Below are positions 17,943-27,950 of a stretch of DNA of 64,000 bases, one piece after another (the first letter of the stretch is position 1; every line of letters starts with the position of its first letter). Under the pieces are notes generated by a model, which saw only the letters and a list, made by a program, of their open reading frames with translations, was not told where the DNA came from and made no database searches. This DNA comes from Prochlorococcus sp. MIT 1341 (GTDB taxonomy: Bacteria > Cyanobacteriota > Cyanobacteriia > PCC-6307 > Cyanobiaceae), in the NCBI RefSeq assembly GCF_034092415.1, contig NZ_CP139304.1, positions 976,001 through 1,040,000 of the forward strand, given 5' to 3'. The position numbers and the translations under genes were made by a program.

Positions 17943-19189
17943 GCATTCTTCTTCAAAAAGGAAATCGCTGTGGAAAGTTCATCTATAAAACAATCAATTT
18001 CTTCAGTCGTAGAAGTAAAACTAAGACTCACACGTGCAGTCCCTGACAAACCATAATACCTGTGCAATGGTTGACAACAATGATGGCCACTTCTAATACA
18101 AATTCCAGCAAGATCTAATAGAGCTGCAATATCATTAGGGTGCGTATTCTCGACACTAAATGTTGCCAAGGCTCCTCTCATCATTTGCCTAGATGGGGTT
18201 GGCCCTAAAACATTTAGACCGTTAATTGATTGAAGCTTTTCAAATAAGTGCTCCAAAAGAATTGTCTCCCAACTTTTAATATTTTCAAGTCCAATTGATT
18301 CTAAATATTGAATAGCAGAACCCATCGCAATTGCCTCTCCGATAGGAGGAGTACCAGCCTCAAATTTATGAGGTATTTCAGCCGGTGTGAAATGGTCTAG
18401 AAAAACATCTTGAATCATTTCGCCACCTCCGAGGAATGGAGGCATCTTGTCTAGAAGATCTTCTCGGCCCCAAAGAAAACCTACGCCGGTAGGTCCACAA
18501 ATTTTGTGTGAAGAACCCACAAGAAAGTCAATACCAAGTGAACTAACATCTACAGGTTGATGTGCAAGGCTCTGACAAGCATCCACCAAAACCAAGGAAC
18601 CAAAACTATGGGCCAAGTCAGCCACTTCTTGAATAGGGTTGGAACAGCCCAAAGTATTACTTACATGAACCAAGCTAACCAGTTTTGTTCTTTGATTTAA
18701 TTTTGAATAAAAGTCATCAAGATCAAATTCACCTGATAAGGTTACTTTGACATATCGAAGAACACAACCAGTACGTTTTGCTAACAACTGCCAAGGGATA
18801 AGATTACTGTGATGCTCCATAATTGTTAGCAAAATCTCATCATCCTTCTTAAGATTCAGTTCACCCCAAGAACGCGCAATTAGGTTTATACCCTCAGTTG
18901 CATTTCTTGTAAATATTATTTCTTTTGAGGACCTTGCTCGAACAAAGTTTTGAACTATTTCTCTGGAACCTTCGAAAGCCTCAGTTGCTTTGGCACTTAG
19001 TTGATGAGCACCACGATGCACATTTGCATTTATCTGACAATAGTAATCATTCAATCTATTAATTACCTGACAAGGTTTCTGACTAGTCGCAGCATGATCT
19101 AAATAAATCAGTTGTTTATCTTCTGAGATACTTTTACTAAGGAGAGGAAAGTCTCCACGTGTTTTATCTGCAAGAGTTTGTGAGGGCAC
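17939..19189 (-). CDS. sufS: Cysteine desulfurase SufS
   Basis: 416 residues, type II desulfurase. PLP Lys229 is in GSSHKICGP; the active-site Cys371 is in RSGHHC, a short lobe typical of SufS rather than IscS; HHSNLIPW is also present. It takes sulfur from cysteine for Fe-S clusters built on SufBCD. Last gene of sufBCDS; its start shares a base with the sufD stop. Confidence 0.96.
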   Translation of the reverse strand: MPSQTLADKTRGDFPLLSKSISEDKQLIYLDHAATSQKPCQVINRLNDYYCQINANVHRGAHQLSAKATEAFEGSREIVQNFVRARSSKEIIFTRNATEGINLIARSWGELNLKKDDEILLTIMEHHSNLIPWQLLAKRTGCVLRYVKVTLSGEFDLDDFYSKLNQRTKLVSLVHVSNTLGCSNPIQEVADLAHSFGSLVLVDACQSLAHQPVDVSSLGIDFLVGSSHKICGPTGVGFLWGREDLLDKMPPFLGGGEMIQDVFLDHFTPAEIPHKFEAGTPPIGEAIAMGSAIQYLESIGLENIKSWETILLEHLFEKLQSINGLNVLGPTPSRQMMRGALATFSVENTHPNDIAALLDLAGICIRSGHHCCQPLHRYYGLSGTARVSLSFTSTTEEIDCFIDELSTAISFLKKNA

Positions 19190-20439
19190 TATTCTACTCG
19201 TAGATTTTTGAGAACTTGATCAAGCACCTTCCATCTTCCAGCCGAAATAGGCAAGCTATAAGTTATCTCCTGACAAAAACCTTTCAGTAACAACTTTGTT
19301 GCATCAGTCTGCCCTATGCCTCTACTAAGCATATAAAAAAGCTCTTCTTCTTGTAACTGGGTAACAGTTGCTCCATGAGTACACTTGACATCATCCGCAA
19401 TAATCTTTAATTCAGGCTTTGCATCTATTCTGGCACGATTAGATAGCAATAAATTTCTACTTAACTGCGCAGCATTAGTTCGTTGTGCAGCTTGAGGTAC
19501 CTCAATAGAACCATTAAAAATACTATGTGATGTCCCTGCAGCAATTCCTTTCTGAATTTGATGCAAATGTCCTTCTGGACCATCAAATCTAATTTTGGAA
19601 TTTGTTGATATTTGATTCCCATGGTCTGCCACTTGAAGACCTCGCAATTTTGTATTGGCTCTTCCACCAAGTTGAACTATATAAGGTTCTAAACGACTAA
19701 AGCTCCATCCCTGCTGAACACAAGTTAAAGCATATTCACTTTGTGGCTCTTGCTCGATCGCTATATTTGCTAAGCAACTTGCTTCCCCTCCTCCCAATGC
19801 CAGCCACTCATGATTCAAAGAAGCATTGCAACCAACAAAAATTTCAATTAAATGGCTATGTGCAGACTGATCTAAACCCAAACAAACCTGAAGAAGGTTT
19901 AACTGAGTATTTTCCTCAAGCAGCAAAATCACTCTTGACGAAGCCAACTCTCCACTAAAACCCTGAAGGACTAATTCCAACGAGGGCAAATCAGAGCCTT
20001 TTACACGTAAAGCAAGAACATTATCCGTACAAGAATTATTCAAAATAACTGGCCAGTCCTGACTACATCCACAACGCTTTAAGGTCCTGCCTAAGGTTTT
20101 TTCTAATTCTGAAGAATCGAGAAGACTAAAACCATCTGGCAAAGGTCGGAGACTTAAAGGGTCTAAACCTGGATAAAGAGCCAAACGAAAGCCATCTTTC
20201 GGTGGAGATGGCATTGCAAATTCCTTAACATGATGGAGATTCGAGCTCCTAGACAAGGCTGAAAAATTAAAAATCTCTTCGATGAGTTTTAAATCTGTTA
20301 AACGCCAAGCCTCTTCGGAGGAAACTGGGAAGCCAATACTCTCAAGGGATTTGCGAGCCTTTGACTGCAGACCAGCGAGTGGGCCTTGTGGTAGTGGTAA
20401 TGATTCCCAAAGTTTTGACTTTTGAAGAGTCATACTCAT
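19189..20439 (-). CDS. sufD: Fe-S scaffold subunit SufD
   Basis: 416 residues. The C-terminal part carries the SufB/SufD beta-helix features: [24 protein letters not shown] and [10 protein letters not shown]. The Cys and His in KCTHG correspond to conserved positions in SufD. It pairs with SufB and SufC to form the scaffold. The start overlaps the sufC stop by 4 bases. Confidence 0.95.
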   Translation of the reverse strand: MSMTLQKSKLWESLPLPQGPLAGLQSKARKSLESIGFPVSSEEAWRLTDLKLIEEIFNFSALSRSSNLHHVKEFAMPSPPKDGFRLALYPGLDPLSLRPLPDGFSLLDSSELEKTLGRTLKRCGCSQDWPVILNNSCTDNVLALRVKGSDLPSLELVLQGFSGELASSRVILLLEENTQLNLLQVCLGLDQSAHSHLIEIFVGCNASLNHEWLALGGGEASCLANIAIEQEPQSEYALTCVQQGWSFSRLEPYIVQLGGRANTKLRGLQVADHGNQISTNSKIRFDGPEGHLHQIQKGIAAGTSHSIFNGSIEVPQAAQRTNAAQLSRNLLLSNRARIDAKPELKIIADDVKCTHGATVTQLQEEELFYMLSRGIGQTDATKLLLKGFCQEITYSLPISAGRWKVLDQVLKNLRVE

Positions 20440-21224
20440 ACATCCCCCTTACCCAAATTTTCTTGCTCTACCCACTCATAACCAGATTCTTCCAACTCCA
20501 GTGCAAGTTCACTTCCTCCGGTTCTCAAAATTCTCCCAGCAGACATAACATGAACGAAATCTGGCGTGATCTCATTCAGAAGTCTTTGATAATGGGTAAT
20601 TAAAAGGGTTGCTGTTTCTGGCTTAGAGAGTTGGTTAACACCACCAGCAACTATTCTCAATGCATCAATGTCTAAACCAGAATCCGTCTCGTCAAGGATG
20701 GAAAGTATTGGCTCCAAGAGAGCCATTTGCAAAATCTCATTCCGTTTCTTCTCTCCACCAGAAAATCCCTCATTGACACTCCGCTCTAGAAATGAAGGAT
20801 CCATTTGGACTAGTCTCAAACGAGAGTGAACAAAGTCCTCGAAAGCAAAAGTATCCAATTCCTCTTCTCCGAGCTGCTTTCGCCTTGAATTCGTCGATAC
20901 GCGCAAAAACTCCATATTGCTTACTCCAGGAATTTCAACTGGATACTGAAAACCAAGAAAAAGACCTAAACGAGCCCTCTCTTCTGGTTCATAAGAAAGA
21001 AGATTTTCTCCTAAATAAGAAACTTTCCCTTTTGTAACTGTGTAAGCAGGATGCCCTGCCAAGACTTTCGAGAGTGTACTTTTCCCACTCCCATTTCTTC
21101 CCATTATTGCGTGTATCTCTCCTTTTTTTACTGTGAGTGTGACACCATTCAATATCATCTGGTCACCCACCTGAGCATGAAGATCAGAGATCTCTAGAAT
21201 TGACTCAGAGCCAGGATTAATCAC
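20436..21224 (-). CDS. sufC: Fe-S assembly ATPase SufC
   Basis: 262 residues. Walker A GRNGSGKS at 42-49, signature [11 protein letters not shown] starting at 154 and Walker [13 protein letters not shown] at about 174-185. SufC drives conformational change of the SufBCD scaffold by ATP hydrolysis. The distinctive GGEKKRNE signature separates it from transporter ATPases. Second gene of the operon, 53 bases after sufB. Confidence 0.97.
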   Translation of the reverse strand: MINPGSESILEISDLHAQVGDQMILNGVTLTVKKGEIHAIMGRNGSGKSTLSKVLAGHPAYTVTKGKVSYLGENLLSYEPEERARLGLFLGFQYPVEIPGVSNMEFLRVSTNSRRKQLGEEELDTFAFEDFVHSRLRLVQMDPSFLERSVNEGFSGGEKKRNEILQMALLEPILSILDETDSGLDIDALRIVAGGVNQLSKPETATLLITHYQRLLNEITPDFVHVMSAGRILRTGGSELALELEESGYEWVEQENLGKGDV

Positions 21225-21277
21225 AACAGAAAGATTCGGGTTTAGAACAGATTTTGAAGAAAAAAGGAGTCAGGAAA

Positions 21278-22720
21278 TTACCCAACTGACCCTTCTAGCT
21301 TTAAAGCCAGAAGCTTATCGGCTTCTGCTGCAAATTCCATAGGTAGTTGGTTAAATACATCCCTACAAAAACCACTTACAACCATAGAAACAGCCTCTTC
21401 TAAGCCAATCCCTCTACTTTGCAAATAAAACAACTGATCCTCTGAGATACGACAAGTACTTGCCTCATGTTCAATACTTGAATTGGGCTGTTGTGATCGA
21501 ATATAAGGATAAGTATTAGCAGCAGCTGAGTCGCCAATCAACATAGAATCACACTGGCTATAGTTTCTTGATTGCAGAGCCTTAGTTCCAATTTGCACTA
21601 AACCACGATAACTATTAGATGAGTTTCCTGAGCTTATTCCTTTACTAACAATTGTAGATCTCGTTCTAGGGCCAACATGAATCATTTTAGTACCTGTATC
21701 TGCCTTTTGGTAATTATTAGTGAGCGCAACAGAATAAAACTCACCAATCGAATCAGCTCCTTGAAGGATACAACTTGGGTACTTCCATGTAATCGCTGAT
21801 CCTGTCTCAACTTGTGACCAGCTTATTTTGCTTCGATCACCTCTACAAAGTCCTCTCTTAGTAACAAAGTTATAGATACCGCCTACTCCATTTTTATCGC
21901 CAGCATACCAATTCTGGACAGTTGAATATTTAATAGAGGAATCATCAAGTGCGACAATTTCTACAACAGCAGCATGAAGAGTATTTGTATCAAACATTGG
22001 TGCTGTGCAACCCTCTAGATAGCTCACAGATGCGGACTCTTCGGCAATGATCAAAGTTCTCTCAAACTGTCCAATATCTCCGGAGTTTATTCTAAAGTAG
22101 GAAGAGAGTTCCATTGGGCAATCAATACCTTTAGGTACAAACACAAAAGAACCGTCAGAAAATACAGCTGAATTCAAAGCAGCAAAAAAGTTATCATTGA
22201 TTGGAACAACAGTGCCAAGATATTTCTCTATTAGTTCGGGATATTCAGCAACAGCCTCTGTTATTGAGCAAAATATGACTCCATGTTCAGCAAGCTTCTC
22301 TTTATAGGTTGTCGCTATTGAAACACTATCAAAAACTGCATCAACAGCAACATTAGAAAGTCTCTTCTGCTCGCTTAAAGGTATACCTAATTTATCAAAT
22401 GTCTCTAATAATTTTGGATCTACTTCATCTAAGCTTGATTTTTTTTCATTTTGCTTCGGTGCAGCATAATAAATAATATCCTGATAATTCAATTGAGGGT
22501 AGCCGAGATCAGCCCAATTGGGTTCTGTCATTTTCAACCAGTGTTTATATGCTCTTAAACGAAAATCCAAGAGAAACTTAGGTTCTTGTTTCTTTGCAGA
22601 AATTTGACGTACAACATCTTCGGTCAGACCCTTTGAGATCTTCTCAGTTTCTATATCAGTAACGAAACCATACTTATAGGGTTTAGAGACGAGTTCTCCA
22701 ACAAGGTTTTGGCTTGTCAT
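21278..22720 (-). CDS. sufB: Fe-S scaffold subunit SufB
   Basis: 480 residues, normal length. Contains the conserved segments [38 protein letters not shown] and [21 protein letters not shown]; the Cys residues of the later segments are candidates for cluster binding. First gene of the sufBCDS operon, read away from sufR across a 338-base control region that holds three dyads. Confidence 0.97.
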   Translation of the reverse strand: MTSQNLVGELVSKPYKYGFVTDIETEKISKGLTEDVVRQISAKKQEPKFLLDFRLRAYKHWLKMTEPNWADLGYPQLNYQDIIYYAAPKQNEKKSSLDEVDPKLLETFDKLGIPLSEQKRLSNVAVDAVFDSVSIATTYKEKLAEHGVIFCSITEAVAEYPELIEKYLGTVVPINDNFFAALNSAVFSDGSFVFVPKGIDCPMELSSYFRINSGDIGQFERTLIIAEESASVSYLEGCTAPMFDTNTLHAAVVEIVALDDSSIKYSTVQNWYAGDKNGVGGIYNFVTKRGLCRGDRSKISWSQVETGSAITWKYPSCILQGADSIGEFYSVALTNNYQKADTGTKMIHVGPRTRSTIVSKGISSGNSSNSYRGLVQIGTKALQSRNYSQCDSMLIGDSAAANTYPYIRSQQPNSSIEHEASTCRISEDQLFYLQSRGIGLEEAVSMVVSGFCRDVFNQLPMEFAAEADKLLALKLEGSVG

Positions 22721-22786
22721 TTCATAGATCCATTCAAATGAGCTTTTAACCAGACTGATGGTAGTGAAGCAACTTCTCTTGAAAGC

Positions 22787-22801
22787 ATTAGAAGTTCTAA
22801 T
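22787..22801. promoter_or_regulatory. Dyad near sufB (ATTAGAA-N1-TTCTAAT)
   Basis: A perfect 7-bp inverted repeat with a single central base, 66 bases upstream of the sufB ATG. Its position suits an operator or promoter element for the leftward suf operon. It does not match the CAAC-N6-GTTG form reported for SufR. Binding protein unknown. Confidence 0.3.
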
Positions 22802-22924
22802 TACGACAGAGACCTAATGCACTCATACTTAGCGCACTGACCCGAGATCTTTAAGAACTTAGTGGAGGAAAATCATGCTTAAGGAATGGCTTCATAATCT
22901 ATAGAAGTCGTAGTGCTGTCAGGG

Positions 22925-22946
22925 TAGTTTGTAGGAAAACAAACTA
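22925..22946. promoter_or_regulatory. Dyad in the sufB-sufR region (TAGTTTGT-N6-ACAAACTA)
   Basis: Perfect 8-bp arms with a 6-base spacer, about 113 bases before the sufR start and 205 before sufB. The spacer equals that reported for SufR operators, but the half-sites are in opposite orientation to CAAC/GTTG. It could also fold as an RNA hairpin in the sufR leader. Confidence 0.4.
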
Positions 22947-22961
22947 GCTAGGCACAAGTAA

Positions 22962-22979
22962 CGAAACGATTAGGTTTCG
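22962..22979. promoter_or_regulatory. Candidate SufR operator (CGAAAC-N6-GTTTCG)
   Basis: Perfect 6-bp arms with a 6-base spacer. The inner half-sites AAAC/GTTT match three of four bases in each half of the SufR site CAAC-N6-GTTG known from Synechocystis. It lies 79 bases before the sufR ATG and could control sufR itself and, from a distance, sufB. Confidence 0.5.
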
Positions 22980-23058
22980 AAATACAACTTAGCGTAAGCA
23001 ATATGGGTTCCCTAATGGGGTCTTGGCATGTCATCTTTGTCATATAGCTTTAATTGCT

Positions 23059-23700
23059 ATGAGCCTTCAAGCTCCAATCCATACAAAAGAAGCCGCGCTG
23101 AATCTGCTCTTACGCATGGGGAAGTGCAATGCAACGAAACTTGCTTCTGAGCTAGGCATTTCAGTTCAGGCTATGAGAAGACATCTACGTACTCTAGAAC
23201 AAAAGGGATTAGTCAAATCCAGTCCTCTATCACCAGGGCCAGGTAGGCCTTTCAATGTATGGGAACTTACTCAAAAAGGGAAGCTTTCTTTCAATATAAA
23301 GTCACAAGATTTTGCCCTAACTCTCTTGGATTCTATAAGTTCAACACTTGAAGAAAAAAGCTTCAAAGAGATTCTTCAAACCCAAGCAAAAAAAAAGGAA
23401 CTTCTCTATAAATCCAAAATTGGAACAAGCAGTTTTCTGAAAACACGACTTGAGGAACTAATAAAATTGAGAAGAGAGGAGGGATTTTTCTCAGAGTTGA
23501 AAAAGGCCACTAATGGCAAAGGATGGCAAATTATTGAATACAGCTGTTCAATCAAAAAAATTGCAGAGGCATATCCCACATTTTGTGAGGAAGAATTGGA
23601 CTTAATCCGACAAATCTTTCCTGAATGCAAAGTCGAACGAAAACAATGGTGCATTGAAGATGGTCATTGCTGCGGTTTCCTAATCTCTCCTTCAAATTAA
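23059..23700 (+). CDS. sufR: Fe-S-sensing transcriptional repressor SufR
   Basis: 213 residues from ATG at 23059. An N-terminal winged helix (residues 10-75, ATKLASELGISVQAMRRHL) binds DNA. The C-terminal cysteines C163, C176, C190 and C205 have the exact spacing CX12CX13CX14C known for cyanobacterial SufR, which holds a [4Fe-4S] cluster and represses the suf operon when clusters are plentiful. Two further Cys (198, 204) are present. The frame extends 12 codons upstream to a TTG, but the homologous start is the ATG. Divergent from sufB. Confidence 0.95.
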   Translation: MSLQAPIHTKEAALNLLLRMGKCNATKLASELGISVQAMRRHLRTLEQKGLVKSSPLSPGPGRPFNVWELTQKGKLSFNIKSQDFALTLLDSISSTLEEKSFKEILQTQAKKKELLYKSKIGTSSFLKTRLEELIKLRREEGFFSELKKATNGKGWQIIEYSCSIKKIAEAYPTFCEEELDLIRQIFPECKVERKQWCIEDGHCCGFLISPSN

Positions 23701-24068
23701 TGGAGGAAGTATCTCAACAATTTGAGAGCCCTTTAACTGGTGAAGATATAGAACTAATTGCCGCAACATCTCTACCAACCCTTGAACAACACCATCTAAG
23801 GCTCCTTGCTCATTGCCTAGCTTGCTTTAAAACAATGAGCAGCACAAACCAACAAGGAGCCTTACCCAATGAAAGCGTTCGGATGGAATGGTGCCTCAAC
23901 CATCCAGCACTAAAAGATCAAAAGCCCTTTATTCCTATCTTGCTAGAACAGCTATCTAGCGCAGGCGAGCAACTTGAAGATATTGCCAAAGAATTAGGAA
24001 TCTCCTGCTTAGAGCTGAGTCTTCAAGACCTAATCCAAATCAGCATGACCAGAAGAAACGATGTTTAA
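23700..24068 (+). CDS. Conserved small protein following sufR
   Basis: 122 residues. The ATG overlaps the sufR stop by one base (TAATG), so the two are translationally coupled. The protein looks soluble and helical, with LEQHHLRLLAHCLACF in the first half and LEQLSSAGEQLEDIAKEL in the second. It is commonly found next to sufR in picocyanobacteria, from memory. No motif of known function is seen; a role linked to Fe-S regulation is only suggested by position. Confidence 0.75.
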   Translation: MEEVSQQFESPLTGEDIELIAATSLPTLEQHHLRLLAHCLACFKTMSSTNQQGALPNESVRMEWCLNHPALKDQKPFIPILLEQLSSAGEQLEDIAKELGISCLELSLQDLIQISMTRRNDV

Positions 24069-24069
24069 C

Positions 24070-24092
24070 AGGGACATTTCAAATATGTCCCT
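24070..24092 (+). terminator. Hairpin directly after the sufR-122aa operon
   Basis: AGGGACAT (24070-24077) pairs with ATGTCCCT (24085-24092), 8 bp with a 7-base loop, starting two bases past the stop codon. A strong T-run is missing (CTTCTCCC follows), so it is a likely transcript end or stabiliser rather than a textbook terminator. Confidence 0.45.
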
Positions 24093-24329
24093 CTTCTCCC
24101 TGTATCCATTAGCCCCAAATACACAGCTAAGAAAAGAAAACAAATTGAAAGCGATATCAATCCTTCACTTCATCTTTGCAAAAGCCATATCTTGCAAGGC
24201 CTTTGAAGGTCTTGGGTCATTGGGAAACCGAAATTAACCGTCAGTAGATCCTGACCACAGGAACACTTCTTGATCAGAGTCTGAAAAAATAAATTCAATG
24301 ATCCCAAACAAAAACGGAGTATTTTTGAC

Positions 24330-25424
24330 GTGACTCAAGCCCAAGAATTTCTGTCACGTCTAACACTTCGCCAACTACGGCTAATGGCGAGTGATCTAGG
24401 AGTACCTTTATACAGCAGAAAAAGCAAAGCATCTCTTGTCAAGCAGATATCAATCAAACAAGAGAAAAAAACGCAGATTGAGGAATCTAAGGCTGAAAAA
24501 AGAGGTTCTCAAAAAGACCTAGAAGCCAATACTCAAAATAATGGAACACGGGTAGTCTTTGTCCCAAGAGATCCAGAATGGGCATATGTTTTCTGGGAAA
24601 TCTCAGAATCTGACAAGCAAAGAGCCAGCGATAGCGGCGCTATTCGCCTATGCATCCGACTAACAGATGTAACCAAAGAAAACAACTCAGATTCTCAGCG
24701 ACATACCTTGCAGGAAGTCGTAGTAGACAGCCACAGCACGGAATGGTACTTACCAATTCCAATGTGTGACAGAGACTATAGAGTTGAACTTGGATATAAG
24801 TCCAGAAATAACTGGATTTCTCTTGCTTACTCTTCTATTGCAAGAGTCCCATCTCTTCACCCAAGTGAAAAAATCCTAGATCAATTTGTACCCTTTAGCC
24901 TCGAGGTAAACCCAACTGAAAGTAATTCAAATAACATCATCACTGAGAAACCTGCTTTTCACGATCGAGGAGCGCTACATGAGCGTCTTTATCAGCGCGC
25001 GACAGCTCATTACTACAAAACTAGAGTTGGATCTGAAGAATTCCAAGAAACTAAAGAAACAACACAGAGCTTCCCTAACTTTAACGATTCAGGCATAGGG
25101 CTTTGGGCTAGTGGTCGTAATGAATCTGGAATAGGTTCAATCACTCCTCGTGAAAAACCATTTTGGTTAATTGCAGACGCAGAGTTAATTGTTTATGGCT
25201 CAACTGATCCAAATGCACGTTTAACAATCGCTGGGGAAGAAGTTCCTCTCTCTAATGATGGTACATTTCGTCTTCAAGTACCTTTCCGTGATGGGCAACA
25301 AAACTACCCAATAGAGGCAATAGCAGCTGATGGCGTTCAACGTAGAAATATCAGACTAGAGTTTGAAAGAGTCACACCAGAAGATAATACTAGTCCCAAA
25401 ATTAACACTTCCGACTGGTTCTAA
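24330..25424 (+). CDS. DUF4912 protein with a Rho-N/SAP-like N-terminus
   Basis: 364 residues from GTG. Residues 8-45 (LTLRQLRLMASDLGVPLYSRKSKASLVKQI) look like the Rho N-terminal or SAP fold that binds nucleic acid. A charged linker follows, then the DUF4912 core at about 70-180 (VFVPRDPEWAYVFWEIS, CDRDYRVELGY). The C-terminal 100 residues (LIADAELIVYGSTDPNARLTIAG) resemble an Ig-like domain. Such proteins are widespread in cyanobacteria and uncharacterised. The gene is preceded by about 260 bases without a gene. Confidence 0.85.
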   Translation: MTQAQEFLSRLTLRQLRLMASDLGVPLYSRKSKASLVKQISIKQEKKTQIEESKAEKRGSQKDLEANTQNNGTRVVFVPRDPEWAYVFWEISESDKQRASDSGAIRLCIRLTDVTKENNSDSQRHTLQEVVVDSHSTEWYLPIPMCDRDYRVELGYKSRNNWISLAYSSIARVPSLHPSEKILDQFVPFSLEVNPTESNSNNIITEKPAFHDRGALHERLYQRATAHYYKTRVGSEEFQETKETTQSFPNFNDSGIGLWASGRNESGIGSITPREKPFWLIADAELIVYGSTDPNARLTIAGEEVPLSNDGTFRLQVPFRDGQQNYPIEAIAADGVQRRNIRLEFERVTPEDNTSPKINTSDWF

Positions 25425-25433
25425 TTAGAGATT

Positions 25434-25604
25434 ATGTTGAAGAGATTAGTTGCAATAACTCCCCTTACGGGTGCAATACTAATCCCCCTTATTGTGCCCA
25501 TAGCTATATCACGAGCTGGAATAAGTACTGGAGTAACTCTAGTGCTTATTCTTTGCTGTGTTTGGTTCATTGCAATGCTACGTACATCAGAAATGCCACA
25601 TTGA
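25434..25604 (+). CDS. Small two-helix membrane protein
   Basis: 56 residues from ATG: MLKRLVAITP, a first hydrophobic stretch (TGAILIPLIVPIAIS), RAGIST, then a second (GVTLVLILCCVWFIAML) and the polar end RTSEMPH. It lies 9 bases after the DUF4912 gene and one base before the next gene, so all three are likely one operon. No family recognised. Confidence 0.7.
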   Translation: MLKRLVAITPLTGAILIPLIVPIAISRAGISTGVTLVLILCCVWFIAMLRTSEMPH

Positions 25605-25605
25605 T

Positions 25606-26001
25606 ATGAAAAGATTTTCATTATTATTTGGGATGCCTTGCCTGTTTTTGATAGGCAGTTTAGTCTCGGCAAATCAATCAGATGAGTACATAACAATGCC
25701 AACCAGAGATGACCTAAATGAAATAGTTTTAAAGGCATATGAATGTTCAAGTACTAACAAAGCAAAGTCCTGTGGGGAATTAAGAAATCTTGCTGACCCA
25801 TTGATGGATAACCCGCTACCATCTGCAGTTTGCAAAGATCTAGTCTGGGAATTATTGCAAAGTGCAAAAACATCAAAAATTAATAGTTTAGAGAGAAGAG
25901 ACTCTATAGACATTCCCGCTAGAAAGATAAGTAATGCATGCCTTAAAAAAACAAAGGCTATAAATAGTCCTAGAGGAAATCAACCACGAATAAAAACATG
26001 A
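25606..26001 (+). CDS. Secreted Cys-containing small protein
   Basis: 131 residues. An N-terminal signal peptide (KRFSLLFGMPCLFLIGSLVSA) is followed by a soluble part with four cysteines (ECSSTNKAKSC, SAVCKDL, SNACLKK) that could form two disulfides outside the cytoplasm. It starts one base after the stop of the preceding gene. Not recognised; likely periplasmic or lumenal. Confidence 0.7.
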   Translation: MKRFSLLFGMPCLFLIGSLVSANQSDEYITMPTRDDLNEIVLKAYECSSTNKAKSCGELRNLADPLMDNPLPSAVCKDLVWELLQSAKTSKINSLERRDSIDIPARKISNACLKKTKAINSPRGNQPRIKT

Positions 26002-26150
26002 CATTATTTTCTAAATTAAAACTCCTTGATCCTGAACAACCAAAGAAGCATTGAAAAATCTACTTAATTCTTTCTTTCTTTCAACAAGCTAAATCAAAAT
26101 CAGCTTTCTTCCAAACACTTTAATTAACCACAGCTCGGTTCTCCGTAGAA

Positions 26151-27809
26151 ATGAAAACTCCAGAAGAAGCAACTACCCTTCAACGTACAGTAAAACTAAA
26201 GGCATCCTTCGAAGATCAGAAGCCAGGGACTTCAGGCCTCCGCAAAAGCATCTGCAAATTCTCGGAGCCACATTACCTAGAAAGTTTTATTGAAGCTATC
26301 TTTCAAACCCTGCCTAATGTTAAAGGGGGGACTTTAGTCCTAGGTGGAGATGGGCGCTATGGAAATGAAAAGGCAATTCAAACAATCTTGAAGATTGGTG
26401 CAGCCCATAATCTGGACAGAATCATTACTACTACAAACGGAATACTCTCCACTCCAGCAGCATCAAATCTCATTAGAAACAGAAAAGCAATTGGAGGAAT
26501 CATCCTTTCCGCTAGTCATAACCCAGGCGGACCAGATGGTGATTTTGGCGTCAAGGTAAATGGTGCAAATGGTGGGCCAGCCTCAGAATCATTAACAAAT
26601 TCTATCTATTCCTGCACAAAAGAACTTAATGAATACATCTTTTTAGAAAGCCCTAATGTCTCAATAAATGCGCAAGGGGAGAAGCCATTAGGTGGAATGA
26701 TTGTTGAAGTAATAGATGGAGTTGAAGACTACGTAATGCTAATGAAAAAGCTCTTCAATTTTGAAAGTATAAAACAACTTTTAAATGACGATTTTACACT
26801 TATTTTTGATGCAATGAATGCAGTCACAGGACCATATGCGCATCGTCTCCTGGAACAACTCTTAAAGGCTCCACAAGGGACTGTAATTAATGGTTTACCA
26901 CTAGAAGACTTTGGCGGATGTCATCCTGACCCAAACCTAACCTACGCGAGCGGGCTTGCCGAACTTTTACTGAAAAAGAAAAAATATTCGTTTGGAGCTG
27001 CTTGCGATGGTGATGGAGATAGAAATATGATTCTTGGCAAAGGTTGCTTTGTAAACCCAAGTGACAGTCTTGCAGTGATAACTGCTAATGCACATTTTAT
27101 ACCTGGCTATGCCAACGGAATAAAAGGGGTTGCCCGCTCAATGCCAACTAGTTCTGCTGTAGATGCTGTAGCAAAAGATTTGGGAATAAACTGTTTTGAA
27201 ACACCCACTGGCTGGAAATTCTTTGGAAATCTTCTTGATGCAAACATGATCACACTTTGCGGAGAAGAAAGTTTCGGAACTGGAAGCAATCATGTAAGAG
27301 AAAAGGATGGATTATGGGCAGTCCTGTGTTGGCTTCAAATACTTTCCAAGAGACGCCTTTCAGTCGCAGAAATCATGAAGGATCATTGGCAAAAATATGG
27401 GAGGCACTACTACTCACGCCATGACTATGAAGGGGTTGAAAGTAATGTTGCTATTGCATTATTCGATCGATTAGAAAAATTACTGCCAACACTAATTGGT
27501 AATCAGTTTGCTGGAAGCATTGTCAAAATAGCTGACAACTTTGCATATACCGATCCTATAGATAAATCAGTTTCTAAAAACCAAGGACTAAGAATAATTC
27601 TTGAAGATAATAGTAGGCTAATTATTAGGATGTCTGGCACTGGAACAAAAGGTGCGACATTAAGAGTCTACCTAGAGAGTTATGTCGCTACAGGTGGGAG
27701 ACTTGATCTAGATCCACAAGAAGCTCTAAAGCCTCTAATAAATGAAATAAACTCCCTAGCAGAGATTGAAGAAAGAACTGGCATGAAAAAACCAACTGTA
27801 ATAACATAA
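26151..27809 (+). CDS. pgm: Phosphoglucomutase (alpha-D-glucose phosphate specific)
   Basis: 552 residues. The phosphoserine loop SASHNPGG is at about 120-127, the Mg-binding loop DGDGDRN at about 286-292 and the sugar loop GEESFGTGS in the second half. It interconverts glucose-1-phosphate and glucose-6-phosphate, linking glycogen and sucrose metabolism to glycolysis. Length and GDFGVK segment fit the Pgm type rather than ManB or GlmM. A long A+T hairpin follows. Confidence 0.95.
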   Translation: MKTPEEATTLQRTVKLKASFEDQKPGTSGLRKSICKFSEPHYLESFIEAIFQTLPNVKGGTLVLGGDGRYGNEKAIQTILKIGAAHNLDRIITTTNGILSTPAASNLIRNRKAIGGIILSASHNPGGPDGDFGVKVNGANGGPASESLTNSIYSCTKELNEYIFLESPNVSINAQGEKPLGGMIVEVIDGVEDYVMLMKKLFNFESIKQLLNDDFTLIFDAMNAVTGPYAHRLLEQLLKAPQGTVINGLPLEDFGGCHPDPNLTYASGLAELLLKKKKYSFGAACDGDGDRNMILGKGCFVNPSDSLAVITANAHFIPGYANGIKGVARSMPTSSAVDAVAKDLGINCFETPTGWKFFGNLLDANMITLCGEESFGTGSNHVREKDGLWAVLCWLQILSKRRLSVAEIMKDHWQKYGRHYYSRHDYEGVESNVAIALFDRLEKLLPTLIGNQFAGSIVKIADNFAYTDPIDKSVSKNQGLRIILEDNSRLIIRMSGTGTKGATLRVYLESYVATGGRLDLDPQEALKPLINEINSLAEIEERTGMKKPTVIT

Positions 27810-27865
27810 TTTCCCAGACATAAATCCTACAAGTAAATGACTTAAAGCAATTTCATTTCTTTGCT

Positions 27866-27898
27866 AAAACTTTTAATATGTTTCACTTTAAAAGTTTT
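27866..27898. terminator. 11-bp A+T stem-loop between pgm and the RarA gene
   Basis: AAAACTTTTAA (27866-27876) pairs perfectly with TTAAAAGTTTT (27888-27898) over an 11-base loop, 57 bases past the pgm stop. The right arm ends in TTTT and is followed by GATAATT. The stem has little G+C, so termination strength is doubtful. Confidence 0.4.
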
Positions 27899-27950
27899 GA
27901 TAATTAATGAAGGAGTACAAGCTTTAAAGTTAAATATTTAAGAGGCTCCC

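Noticed and set aside
22870-23058. Possible 6S, SRP or tmRNA in the suf spacer
   Set aside because: Conserved cores of these RNAs were not found; the dyads are better explained as operators or leader hairpins.
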